The translations under genes were made by a program, and so were the position numbers. Positions 1 to 7,487 of a DNA stretch of 15,067 bases are shown in pieces (positions within the stretch are counted from its first letter, which is position 1; every line of letters starts with the position of its first letter). Under the pieces are notes generated by a model. That model did no database searches and was not told the origin of the DNA. It was given only the letters and a program-made list of their open reading frames with translations. The DNA is from Desulfonema limicola (GTDB lineage: Bacteria > Desulfobacterota > Desulfobacteria > Desulfobacterales > Desulfosalsimonadaceae): NCBI GenBank assembly GCA_020722245.1, contig DYLE01000037.1, positions 1-15,067 of the forward strand. The letters are read 5' to 3'.

Positions 1-1763
1 TGGGGTGGGGGTTGAAGCGGCTTTTGAAGAACCGCGGCCTGAGCCGGCGGTGAAGCGGGCCGTGGCGCCGGCATGGCAACCGGCTGAACCGGCGCAGGCT
101 GGGCATAGGTGACCCTCGGCGCTGCTCCGGGCTCATCCACGCTGACCTCAAAATACTCATCACCGATAAACACATTAAAGGTCCTTGCCTGATCGGTTTT
201 AGGCGGCGCCGGGGTCTCCTTTTTCTCGACTAGCTTTCCGGCCTTGGCCTTGGCGATGAGTTCCTCCTGAGCCCTGACCTGCTCCAGGGTTCTGGGTTTC
301 ATTTCATCGGGCGGTGCTTCCTTGCCGTGCTTATACATCAGAAACTTTTTGCCGGTCACCGGATAAAGGGCATAGGTAAGGATATCCTCCAGATCGCTGG
401 TCAGGCCCTTCAACTCCGCCCTGGCCTTCTCCAGCTCCGGTTCCAGGACCTGGGCCGGACGGCAGGTGATGGGTTTTTCACCCCGGCTGTAGCCCTTCAA
501 TGCCTTTTTCTGAAGATCCGGATTTATCGGAACAGCGGTTTTACCGTATAGCCCGTAACACAGGTCCTTGACCTGGGCGGTGATCATCTTGTAACGCTCC
601 GAGGCGTCATCAAACAGCACGTTGTTTACGGTCTGAATCCCGACGATCTGGCTGGTCGGCGTCACCAGGGGGACCTGCCCCAGATCCTTACGCACCCGGG
701 GGAGTTCGGCGTACACCTCGTCGATCCGATCCAGGGCGTTCATCTCCCGTAACTGGTTGACCAGGTTGGACAGCATGCCGCCCGGCGTCTGGTGGACAAG
801 GACGTTGATATCGATGATGGAGACCTTTGAATCATCCAGAAGATGCCTGTATTTGGGGAGGACCTCCTTTTCCAGAACCTGGTTGATCTCGGCAAGCGCC
901 TTGATATCAAAGCCGGTGTCCCGGTTGGTGCCCAGAAGGGCCATGACCAGGGGTTCCACCGCGGGATGGGAGGTACGGTAGGCATAACTCGCCAGACAGG
1001 TATCCAAAATATCCACCCCCGCCTCCACGGCCTTCAGGTGCGTCATGGGGGCCATGCCGGAGGTAAAATGGCTGTGCAGATGGATCGGCGGCTTGACGGT
1101 CCGCTTCAGAGCGGAAATCAGCTCAAAGGCGTCATAGGGGGACATAAGCCCGGCCATGTCCTTGATGCAGATGGTATCGGCCCCCATCTTTTCCAGCTCC
1201 TTGGCCTTTTTAAGGTAGTAGTCCAGGTTGTACACCTCCCCCCCCATGCGGGGTTCGGTCAGGGAGTAGCAGATGCACCCCTGAAAATGCTTGCCGCAGG
1301 CCTTGATCGCCGGCACCACAATTTCAAAGTTGCGGTAGTCGTTTAAGGCGTCAAAGGTCCTGAAGATATCCATTCCGTTTTCCGCCGCCTTTTCGACAAA
1401 CACGCGGGCGACATCATCCGCATACTGGCGGTATCCCACCAGGTTCTGGCCTCTGAGCAGCATGGAAAACGGGGTCTTCTTGAAGTATCGCTTCAGGGTT
1501 CGAATCCGCTGCCAGGGGTCCTCGTTTAAGAACCGGTGCATGGTGTCGAAGGTGGCGCCGCCCCACATCTCCACCGCCCAGAAACCGATATGATCCATCA
1601 TTTCGGCGACCGGTATCATGTCTTCGGTCCGACCCCTGGTGGCAAAAAGCGACTGATGGCCGTCCCGCAAGGTCAGATCCATGATCTTTACGGGATTTTC
1701 AGCCTTTGGCCGCGTGTTGCTGTAATCCATCTTTGTCATTCTCACCTTAAAATGATCCATCAT
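1..1763 (-). CDS. Pyruvate/oxaloacetate carboxyltransferase (PycB/OadA-type, 5S-like), 3' end outside window
   Basis: The visible 587 codons encode a biotin-dependent carboxyltransferase that moves CO2 between carboxybiotin and pyruvate/oxaloacetate. The N-terminal TIM barrel carries the family signature RDGHQS (residues 33-38), the WGGATFD stretch, the CIKDMAG loop whose lysine is normally carboxylated, and the HLHSHFTSG metal/substrate motif. After the barrel and the C-terminal helical domain, a FNVFIGDEYFEV strand begins, followed from about residue 546 by a Pro/Ala-rich linker up to the window edge. This is the usual lead-in to a biotinyl domain, which would lie outside. The start is the first of two tandem ATGs (1763, 1760), six bases after AAGGAG. 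It is the last visible gene of the propionate block, 36 bases after the small protein. The family covers pyruvate carboxylase B, OadA and the transcarboxylase 5S subunit. Sequence alone does not separate them; context favours a transcarboxylase role, which is inference. Confidence 0.93.
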   Translation of the reverse strand, partial: MMDHFKVRMTKMDYSNTRPKAENPVKIMDLTLRDGHQSLFATRGRTEDMIPVAEMMDHIGFWAVEMWGGATFDTMHRFLNEDPWQRIRTLKRYFKKTPFSMLLRGQNLVGYRQYADDVARVFVEKAAENGMDIFRTFDALNDYRNFEIVVPAIKACGKHFQGCICYSLTEPRMGGEVYNLDYYLKKAKELEKMGADTICIKDMAGLMSPYDAFELISALKRTVKPPIHLHSHFTSGMAPMTHLKAVEAGVDILDTCLASYAYRTSHPAVEPLVMALLGTNRDTGFDIKALAEINQVLEKEVLPKYRHLLDDSKVSIIDINVLVHQTPGGMLSNLVNQLREMNALDRIDEVYAELPRVRKDLGQVPLVTPTSQIVGIQTVNNVLFDDASERYKMITAQVKDLCYGLYGKTAVPINPDLQKKALKGYSRGEKPITCRPAQVLEPELEKARAELKGLTSDLEDILTYALYPVTGKKFLMYKHGKEAPPDEMKPRTLEQVRAQEELIAKAKAGKLVEKKETPAPPKTDQARTFNVFIGDEYFEVSVDEPGAAPRVTYAQPAPVQPVAMPAPRPASPPAQAAVLQKPLQPPP

Positions 1764-1799
1764 TGAGTTCTCCTTGTTCCCATAATCCGATATCGGGTT

Positions 1800-2039
1800 T
1801 TAATTATTTCGTATGGATTGATGAAACGCCTTCATCTGCATCATACCCCGCATCTGCATCTGTTCCTGGCGGCCGAAGACCCCCCAGGGGTTGACCATCT
1901 GCCTCAACACCGCCGAGATCTCCTCGGAAGAGATCCGGTCGGATGCCGGCCGCGACTGAAGAAGCGCTGCGGCCTCCTCCTGGGTTTTCATATAATGCAC
2001 CACCGCTGCGATGGCGGCGACCCTTTTTTTGTCCGTCAT
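1800..2039 (-). CDS. Small 79-residue protein between the two carboxyltransferases, possible OadG/MmdD-like accessory subunit
   Basis: I do not recognise a named family with certainty. The 79-residue product starts MTDKKR, then has an Ala-rich helix (AAIAAVVHYM, residues 8-17), a charged middle, an NPWGVFGRQEQM motif (50-61) and a Met/Gln-rich tail. The AAIAA helix followed by a Pro-Trp...Gly-Arg motif recalls the soluble C-terminal part of the gamma/delta subunits of sodium-pumping decarboxylases, but the membrane helix of those subunits is absent. The start at 2039 has AGGA five bases upstream. A GTG at 2102 would add 21 residues, but its GGAGG abuts the GTG with no spacing, so I reject it. 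Its place between mmdA (87 bases upstream) and the carboxyltransferase (36 bases downstream) suggests it joins or assembles that enzyme. This is inference from position and resemblance. Confidence 0.8.
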   Translation of the reverse strand: MTDKKRVAAIAAVVHYMKTQEEAAALLQSRPASDRISSEEISAVLRQMVNPWGVFGRQEQMQMRGMMQMKAFHQSIRNN

Positions 2040-2126
2040 GTTTTCCTGCCTTAGCGGTTTATTAAATTTAAAGAAAGCTTTTAAAAATGCCCAGATGAAC
2101 ACCCTCCGTCAAGGGCGCAGTTAACA

Positions 2127-3683
2127 TCAAACCGGAATATTGCCGTGCTTCTTGGGCGGCAGCGTCTGCCTCTTTGTGCGCATGACCTCGAGGGCTTCGA
2201 TCAACCTCGGCCGGGTCTGGCTGGGGACGATCACGTCGTCGATGTATCCCATGCCGGCCGCCACATAGGGGTTTGAGAACAAACCTTGGTACTCCTCGAT
2301 TTTTTCCCTGCGTTTGGCCGCAGGATCCGCCGCCGCCTTGATCTCCTGCCGGTGAATAATATTGGCGGCCCCTTCAGCCCCCATCACGGCGATTTCCGCG
2401 GTGGGCCAGGCAAAAGCGATATCCGCCCCGAGGTGTTTGGAGGACATGGCGATGTAGGCGCCGCCATAGTCCTTGCGGACGATCACCAGAAGCTTCGGCA
2501 CGGTCGCCTCGGCGTAGCACCAGAGCAGTTTGGCGCCGTGGCGGATGATCCCGCCCCACTCCTGGTTGCTGCCGGGCATGTATCCGGGAACATCCGCGAA
2601 GGTGAGCAGGGGGATATTAAAGGCGTCGCAAAACCGGATAAACCGGGTGGCCTTGTCCGAGGCGTCGATGTCTAAGCATCCGGCCAGAAAACTCGGCTGG
2701 TTGGCGATGACGCCGATGGTCTTTCCGTTTAAGCGCGCAAAACAGACGATCATGTTCTTGGCGAAATGCTCATGGGGTTCAAGGATCTCGCCGTTGTCCA
2801 CCACGGACCGGATCACCTGCTTCATATCGTAGGAACGGTTCGGGTCATCGGGAATGATCGCATCAAGCCCCGGATCTGTTCGACAGGGATCATCCCCGGT
2901 ATCGACCACCGGCGGGTCTTCCATGTTGTTGGCCGGCAGGTAGGAAAGCATCCGCCGTATTTGGCAAATCGCGTCCGCCTCGGACTCGCAGGCAAAATGG
3001 GCCACCCCGCTTTTCTCGTTATGGGTCATGGCGCCGCCGAGGTCCTCAAAGCTGATCTCCTCGCCGGTCACGGACTTGATGACCTCGGGACCGGTGATGA
3101 ACATGTGGCTTGTTTTTTTCACCATAAAAATCCAGTCGGTCATGGCCGGGGAATAGACCGCCCCTCCGGCGGTGGGTCCCATAATGGCCGAAATCTGAGG
3201 AATGACCCCCGAGTAGATGGAATTCCGGTAAAAAATATCTCCGTACCCGGAAAGGGCGTTCACCCCCTCCTGAATCCGGGCCCCGCCCGAGTCATTAAAC
3301 CCCACCACAGGGGCACCGGCCCTGGCGGCCATATCCATGATCTTGCATATCTTTTTGGCATGCATTTCGCCCAGAGTGCCTGCCCGGGAGGTAAAGTCCT
3401 GGGAAAAGGAAAACACAGGCCGCCCCTCCACCCGGCCGTAACCGGTGATCACCCCGTCCGAAGGGATATCCACCTTCTCCATGTTGAAATTGGTGCACCG
3501 GTGTTTGACAAACATGTCCACCTCACGAAATGTGCCGACGTCAAAAAGCAGATCAATCCTTTCCCGGGCGGTCAGCTTCCCCATCTCCTTCTGCTTTGCC
3601 ACGCCCTTTGCGCCGCCCATTTCAAGGGCTTTGTGCTTCAAGGCGTTCAATTCCTTGATTCTTTCTAAAACGCTCTTCATCAT
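2127..3683 (-). CDS. mmdA: Acyl-CoA carboxyltransferase subunit (MmdA / PccB / 12S-like)
   Basis: The 518-residue protein is the CoA-ester carboxyltransferase of biotin enzymes, exchanging CO2 between carboxybiotin and propionyl-CoA/methylmalonyl-CoA. It has the two crotonase-like halves of the family: the N half with DSGGARIQEG (131-140) and GPTAGGAVYSPA (169-180), the C half with DVPGYMPG (364-371), KDYGGAYIAM (404-413) and AWPTAEIAVMGAEGA (425-439). The Asp at 421, just before IAFAWP, matches the position reported to favour propionyl-CoA in PccB enzymes (family knowledge, alignment by eye). Length is normal. Tandem ATGs lie at 3683 and 3680 after an AAGGA; in-frame codons continue to 3734, but that stretch is not family-like. 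A 12-codon ORF ends in TGA overlapping the 3683 start. It could be propionyl-CoA carboxylase beta, methylmalonyl-CoA decarboxylase alpha or the transcarboxylase 12S subunit; no biotin carboxylase is visible nearby. Confidence 0.95.
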   Translation of the reverse strand: MMKSVLERIKELNALKHKALEMGGAKGVAKQKEMGKLTARERIDLLFDVGTFREVDMFVKHRCTNFNMEKVDIPSDGVITGYGRVEGRPVFSFSQDFTSRAGTLGEMHAKKICKIMDMAARAGAPVVGFNDSGGARIQEGVNALSGYGDIFYRNSIYSGVIPQISAIMGPTAGGAVYSPAMTDWIFMVKKTSHMFITGPEVIKSVTGEEISFEDLGGAMTHNEKSGVAHFACESEADAICQIRRMLSYLPANNMEDPPVVDTGDDPCRTDPGLDAIIPDDPNRSYDMKQVIRSVVDNGEILEPHEHFAKNMIVCFARLNGKTIGVIANQPSFLAGCLDIDASDKATRFIRFCDAFNIPLLTFADVPGYMPGSNQEWGGIIRHGAKLLWCYAEATVPKLLVIVRKDYGGAYIAMSSKHLGADIAFAWPTAEIAVMGAEGAANIIHRQEIKAAADPAAKRREKIEEYQGLFSNPYVAAGMGYIDDVIVPSQTRPRLIEALEVMRTKRQTLPPKKHGNIPV

Positions 3684-3718
3684 CCTGTCCTTTCCGATCC
3701 GCGTCTTCCAAAAATCAT
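3680..3718 (-). CDS. Possible 12-codon leader ORF translationally coupled to mmdA
   Basis: In the 58-base gap between meaB and mmdA, an ATG at 3718 lies five bases after GGAG (within CGGGGAG, 3724-3730). It reads MIFGRRGSERTG and stops with TGA at 3680-3682. That TGA overlaps the ATG of mmdA at 3683 as ATGA, the classic arrangement for stop-start coupling. No function for the peptide is suggested. It may simply deliver ribosomes to mmdA, or it may be chance. Confidence 0.3.
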   Translation of the reverse strand: MIFGRRGSERTG

Positions 3719-3741
3719 TACAACTCCCCGGCAATATGCTT

Positions 3742-4725
3742 TTAGGATCCGTTTAAACTATCCAACAATTTTTTTGCCGCCGCGGTGGGCGCGACCCTCC
3801 CCTTCTCCACCTCCCGGGTCAATTCCGGAAGCATCTTCCGAACCTCCGGAAGGGAGTAAAACCAGTCCTTAAGTCCTGTCTCCAGGAGGAACGACATCCA
3901 GGAAGCAGCCTGTTTTCGGCGTTTTTCCTCAAGCGCTCCGGTCTTCTCCAGCATCTGCCGGTGCGCCATGACGGTGTTCCATACCGCATCGATGCCGGTC
4001 ATGTTCAGGGCGCTGCAGGTCAACACCGGCGGCGCCCAGTCGGCGGACGACGGTGTTAAAAGATGCAGGGCGCTCTCATAGGCCTTTTGGGTCTGAAGGG
4101 CCTTATCGACATTGTCGCCGTCCGCTTTATTGACCACAACAGCGTCGGCCAGCTCGAGAATCCCGCGTTTGATCCCCTGGAGCTCATCCCCGGCGCCGGC
4201 CAGGATCAGCACCAAAAAAAAATCGACCATCGAGGCCACCGACACCTCCGATTGCCCGACGCCGACGGTCTCCACCAGAATCACGTCGAACCCGGCCGCC
4301 TCGCACACCAGGATCGACTCCCTGGTTTTTCTCGCCACGCCGCCCATGGATCCGCCTGAGGGGGACGGACGGATGAAGGCGTTCGGGTCCACCGAAAGCT
4401 TCTCCATTCGGGTCTTATCCCCGAGAATGCTTCCGCCGCTCCTGGCGCTGCTCGGGTCCACCGCAAGAATGGCCACCCGATGGTTTTCCGCAACCAGCTT
4501 TAGGCCCAGGCTCTCAATAAAGGTGCTCTTTCCGGCGCCGGGCACCCCCGTGATTCCAATGCGGATCCCTCCTCCCGAATACGGCATCAGCCCGTCAATC
4601 ACCGAGGCGATCAGCCCCTGATGGGCCGGATGGGCGCTTTCCACCAGGGTGATGGTTTTGGCAAGGGCCTTTCTGTCCCCGGTGCGAACCCCCCGAATGT
4701 AATACTGGGGATCTGTTTCCATCAT
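3742..4725 (-). CDS. meaB: MeaB/ArgK-family G protein, methylmalonyl-CoA mutase chaperone
   Basis: This 327-residue P-loop GTPase protects and reloads adenosylcobalamin-dependent methylmalonyl-CoA mutase. Visible motifs are the Walker A GVPGAGKS (60-67), the family DPSSARSGGSILGDKTRM block (90-107) that holds metal-binding/switch residues, the Walker B/switch region VETVGVGQSE (151-160), and NKAD (199-202), the guanine-specificity motif. Length is typical of the family. The ATG at 4725 overlaps the TGA of the mutase gene by four bases (ATGA), so the two are almost certainly translationally coupled, as expected for a chaperone and its client. A second ATG at 4722 is in frame. The C-terminal helices (about 270-325) correspond to the MeaB dimerisation arm. 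Confidence 0.96.
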   Translation of the reverse strand: MMETDPQYYIRGVRTGDRKALAKTITLVESAHPAHQGLIASVIDGLMPYSGGGIRIGITGVPGAGKSTFIESLGLKLVAENHRVAILAVDPSSARSGGSILGDKTRMEKLSVDPNAFIRPSPSGGSMGGVARKTRESILVCEAAGFDVILVETVGVGQSEVSVASMVDFFLVLILAGAGDELQGIKRGILELADAVVVNKADGDNVDKALQTQKAYESALHLLTPSSADWAPPVLTCSALNMTGIDAVWNTVMAHRQMLEKTGALEEKRRKQAASWMSFLLETGLKDWFYSLPEVRKMLPELTREVEKGRVAPTAAAKKLLDSLNGS

Positions 4726-6848
4726 TTCCGTTCCAGCGCGTTCAACACCTGGTTCGCCGCCTCGGTCACCACGGTTCCCGGTCCGAAAACCTTCGCCACT
4801 CCGGCGTTGAATAAAAACTCATAATCCGCAGGGGGGATGATGCCGCCCACCACCACGAGGATATCCCCGCCCCCCAATCGTTTAAGGGCCGCGATCAGCT
4901 CGGGCACCAGGACCTTGTGGCCGGCGGCGAGGCTGGAAACCCCCACCACATGGACATCGTTTTCAATGGCCATGCGGGCGGCCTCCTCCGGGGTCTGGAA
5001 CATGGGGCTGATATCCACGTCAAACCCCATGTCCGCAAAAGCCGTGGCCACCACCTTGATCCCGCGGTCATGGCCGTCCTGACCCATTTTGGTGACCAGG
5101 ATTCTGGGCCGGCGCCCTTCCCGGGCCATAAAATCATCGGTTCGTTTGCGGATGGCGGCGATGATCTCGCTGTCCTGATATTCAGCGGCGTAAACGCCGG
5201 AGATGCACTGGGTGGTGGCCACATACCGGCCGAACACCTTTTCCATGGCGTCGGAAATCTCGCCTACGGTGGCCCGGGCGCGCACCGCTCGAATACACAC
5301 CTCCAGCAGGTTGCCCCCTTTTTCCGCGCAGCCGGTGATCTCATCCAGCAAAGACTGAACCGCTCGGCTGTCCCTTTTGCGTTTGATCTCCTTGAGCCTT
5401 GCAACCTGCTCATCCCTGACCGAGGCGGGAATTTCCCGAACGGCCATGGGGGCCTCGTCCGTCACCTTGTATTTGTTCACCCCGACGATGACGTCCTTGC
5501 CCTGATCGATCCGGGCCTGACGCCGCGCCGCCGCCTCTTCGATCCGCATCTTGGGCATGCCGGAAACAATGGCCTTGGCCATGCCGCCGAGACGCTCCAC
5601 CTCATCCATCACCCGACGGGAGGTCTTAATGATCTCGTGGGTTAGAGATTCCACGTAGTAGGACCCGCCCAGGGGATCCACCACGCGGGTCACCTGGGAT
5701 TCCTCCTGAACGATGATCTGGGTATTCCTGGCGATCCTGGCGGACAGGTCTGTCGGAAGGCTTACGGCTTCATCAAAGGAGTTCGTATGCAGCGACTGGG
5801 TTCCGCCGAGAACCGCGGCCAGGCACTCAAGGGTGGTGCGAATGATGTTGTTGTAAGGATCCTGCTGGGTCAGGCTCCAGCCTGAGGTCTGACAATGCGT
5901 TCTGAGCATGAGGGATTCGGGGTTCTTGGGATGGAACCGCCTCATCAGGTCGGCCCATAGGAACCGCGCCGCGCGCAGCATGGCGATCTCCATAAAAAAA
6001 TTCATGCCGATTCCGAAAAAGAAGGAGAGCCGCGGCGCAAACTCGTCAATATCAAGGCCTGCGGCCAAGGCCGCCCGGACGTATTCCAGCCCGTCGGCCA
6101 GGGTAAAGGCGGTCTGAAGCACCGAATCCGCGCCCGCCTCCATCATATGGTAGCCGCTGATGCTCACGGTGTTGTATTTGGGCATATGCCTGGAGCAGTA
6201 GCCGATGATGTCCGATACGATCCGCATGGAGGGCCCGGGCGGATAAATATAGGTGTTTCGCGTCAGGTACTCCTTGAGGATATCGTTCTGAATGGTGCCC
6301 AGAAGGCTTTTCTGAGGTACCCCCTGCTCCTCGGCGGCCACGATATAACCCGCAAGAACCGGCAGCACCGCTCCGTTCATGGTCATGGAAACGGACATCT
6401 TATCGAGCGGAATACCGTCGAACAGAATCTTCATGTCCTCCACCGAGTCGACCGGCACCCCGGCCTTGCCCACATCCCCCACCACCCGGGGATGGTCCGA
6501 ATCATACCCCCGGTGGGTCGGCAGGTCAAACGCCACGGAAAGCCCCTTCTGGCCTGCGGCGAGGTTTTTGCGGTAAAACGCATTGGATTCCCTGGCGGTG
6601 GCAAACCCCGCGTACTGCCGAATCGTCCAGGGTCTGTTGGCATACATGGTGGCCCGGACCCCGCGGATAAACGGATCAAATCCGGGCAGGGTGTTTGTAA
6701 ATTCCAGGTTTTCAAGGTCCTCGGCGGTATACAAGGGATGAATGACAATCCCCTCGGGGGTTGTCCGGGAAAGAGACTCTACCGACCCGCCCCTTAGCTC
6801 CTTTTGCGCAAGGTCATACCACTTCTCTATATCAGGATGCTCTGCCAT
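4722..6848 (-). CDS. mcm: Methylmalonyl-CoA mutase, single-chain, adenosylcobalamin-dependent
   Basis: The 708-residue enzyme interconverts (R)-methylmalonyl-CoA and succinyl-CoA. The N-terminal TIM barrel has RATMYANRPWTIRQYAGF (65-82), whose TMY triplet marks true methylmalonyl-CoA mutases rather than isobutyryl-CoA or ethylmalonyl-CoA relatives. It also has SMRI (207-210) and SGYHMMEAGA (231-240), which carry the CoA-binding Arg and the active-site Tyr/His of the family. The C-terminal B12 domain has KMGQDGHDRG (587-596), with His593 as the predicted lower cobalt ligand, followed by the GVSSLAAGH and VVGGIIP loops. Both domains are in one chain. I chose the ATG at 6848 because GGGGGA sits seven bases upstream. 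In-frame codons run up to 6992, but that extension would overlap mce by about 95 bases and does not resemble the family. It lies 49 bases after mce and overlaps meaB. Confidence 0.97.
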   Translation of the reverse strand: MAEHPDIEKWYDLAQKELRGGSVESLSRTTPEGIVIHPLYTAEDLENLEFTNTLPGFDPFIRGVRATMYANRPWTIRQYAGFATARESNAFYRKNLAAGQKGLSVAFDLPTHRGYDSDHPRVVGDVGKAGVPVDSVEDMKILFDGIPLDKMSVSMTMNGAVLPVLAGYIVAAEEQGVPQKSLLGTIQNDILKEYLTRNTYIYPPGPSMRIVSDIIGYCSRHMPKYNTVSISGYHMMEAGADSVLQTAFTLADGLEYVRAALAAGLDIDEFAPRLSFFFGIGMNFFMEIAMLRAARFLWADLMRRFHPKNPESLMLRTHCQTSGWSLTQQDPYNNIIRTTLECLAAVLGGTQSLHTNSFDEAVSLPTDLSARIARNTQIIVQEESQVTRVVDPLGGSYYVESLTHEIIKTSRRVMDEVERLGGMAKAIVSGMPKMRIEEAAARRQARIDQGKDVIVGVNKYKVTDEAPMAVREIPASVRDEQVARLKEIKRKRDSRAVQSLLDEITGCAEKGGNLLEVCIRAVRARATVGEISDAMEKVFGRYVATTQCISGVYAAEYQDSEIIAAIRKRTDDFMAREGRRPRILVTKMGQDGHDRGIKVVATAFADMGFDVDISPMFQTPEEAARMAIENDVHVVGVSSLAAGHKVLVPELIAALKRLGGGDILVVVGGIIPPADYEFLFNAGVAKVFGPGTVVTEAANQVLNALERK

Positions 6849-6897
6849 CAACATATCCCCCGTTGCATCGAATCCTTGGCTTGTTCCAGACTGTTTT

Positions 6898-7299
6898 TTA
6901 TCGTTCGCACAATTCCACCAGCACCCCGTGGGTGGCCTGGGGATGAAGAAAGGCGATTTTCGCGCCGCCGGCCCCCATTCGGGGGGATTCATCGATCAGA
7001 CGGACCCCCTTGTGCTTCAGCTCCGAGAGCGCCGCCTCGATATTGTCCACGCGAAAGGCCACATGCTGAATCCCTTCCCCTTTTTTCTCGATAAATTTTG
7101 CGATCGGGCCGTCTGTAGCCGTGGATTCCAGAAGCTCCACCTCGCTTTGGCCCACCGGGAAAAAGGCCGTCTTCACCTTCTGGGCTGCAACCGTCTCCTC
7201 CCCTGCGAACTCAAGACCCAGAACATCCGACCAGAAGCCCTTTCCCGCAGCGATGCTGTTCACCGCCACACCGATATGATCGATCTGAAGAATTTTCAT
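6898..7299 (-). CDS. mce: Methylmalonyl-CoA epimerase
   Basis: This 133-residue protein of the vicinal oxygen chelate fold interconverts (S)- and (R)-methylmalonyl-CoA, linking the carboxylase product to the mutase. It has two beta-alpha-beta-beta-beta modules. Predicted divalent-metal ligands are His8 in IDHIGVAV, an acidic or amide residue in the VELLE strand (probably Glu55), His79 in IQHVAFRV, and Glu129 in GVLVELCE. The segment TDGPIAKFIEKKGEGIQHVAF is very typical of the family. AAGGG lies about eight bases upstream of the ATG at 7299. It is the first gene after a predicted promoter and heads the block mce-mcm-meaB-mmdA. Confidence 0.96.
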   Translation of the reverse strand: MKILQIDHIGVAVNSIAAGKGFWSDVLGLEFAGEETVAAQKVKTAFFPVGQSEVELLESTATDGPIAKFIEKKGEGIQHVAFRVDNIEAALSELKHKGVRLIDESPRMGAGGAKIAFLHPQATHGVLVELCER

Positions 7300-7345
7300 A
7301 ACATACCCTTTATTTTACGGAAATTTAAATCCTTCGGCAGATGCC

Positions 7346-7361
7346 TCCATCATTTGATGGA
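7346..7361. promoter_or_regulatory. 16-bp palindrome at the mce transcription start, candidate operator
   Basis: TCCATCATTTGATGGA consists of perfect 7-base inverted arms around a 2-base centre. It begins four bases downstream of the predicted -10 and covers the expected +1. This is a usual place for a repressor site. As RNA it could also form a small hairpin at the 5' end. Which regulator binds is unknown; no regulator gene is adjacent to it. Confidence 0.45.
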
Positions 7362-7365
7362 AATT

Positions 7366-7394
7366 AAATTAGCCGCTCCGTTTGGCCTTGTCAA
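7366..7394 (-). promoter_or_regulatory. Sigma-70-type promoter upstream of mce
   Basis: On the minus strand there is a perfect -35 TTGACA (7389-7394), a 17-base spacer, and TAATTT (7366-7371) as -10. The -35 and spacing are ideal, while the -10 matches the consensus at three of six positions. Transcription would begin near 7359, giving a leader of about 60 bases before the mce ATG. It lies in the only large gap in the window and would drive the whole propionate block. Confidence 0.65.
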
Positions 7395-7487
7395 GCAGGA
7401 TTTAAGAAAATTTGAGGATACAAAACAGATGGGGTCTAAAACAAAAATACCAAACAGGTTCTGATTCTAAATCGTGCCGTTGGATGA

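Larger units (their letters stand above)
7300..7487. other. 188-base intergenic region between the PilB/GspE gene and mce
   Basis: This AT-rich gap holds the predicted mce promoter and the palindrome. Between the upstream gene's stop (7488) and the promoter I find no convincing intrinsic terminator: the only candidate is a three-base-pair stem (ACC/GGT) before a TTTTT run. The upstream operon may therefore end by a factor-dependent mechanism or read through. Confidence 0.7.

Noticed and set aside
2040..2102. GTG start at 2102 giving the small protein a hydrophobic leader (FIWAFLKAFFKF)
   Set aside because: The hydrophobic run is too short for a membrane helix and the GGAGG touches the GTG with no spacing; ATG at 2039 has a proper AGGA.
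2766..3668. 300-codon plus-strand ORF opposite mmdA
   Set aside because: It is antisense to a clear carboxyltransferase gene, is His/Gly/Pro-rich without any recognisable motif, and reflects GC-rich codon use of the real gene.
4917..5645. 242-codon plus-strand ORF opposite the mutase B12 domain
   Set aside because: Antisense shadow of a well-supported gene; composition and lack of motifs argue against coding.
6849..6992. N-terminal extension of the mutase to an upstream in-frame start at 6992
   Set aside because: It overlaps mce by about 95 bases, does not look like mutase sequence, and the ATG at 6848 has a well-spaced GGGGGA.
7463..7480. Sigma-54-like element (GGCACGATTT...) upstream of mce
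   Set aside because: The -24 GG is present, but the base pair 10 bases later is AA instead of the required GC.
7436..7487. Intrinsic terminator after the PilB/GspE gene
   Set aside because: Only a three-base-pair stem precedes the T run; not enough for a terminator call.
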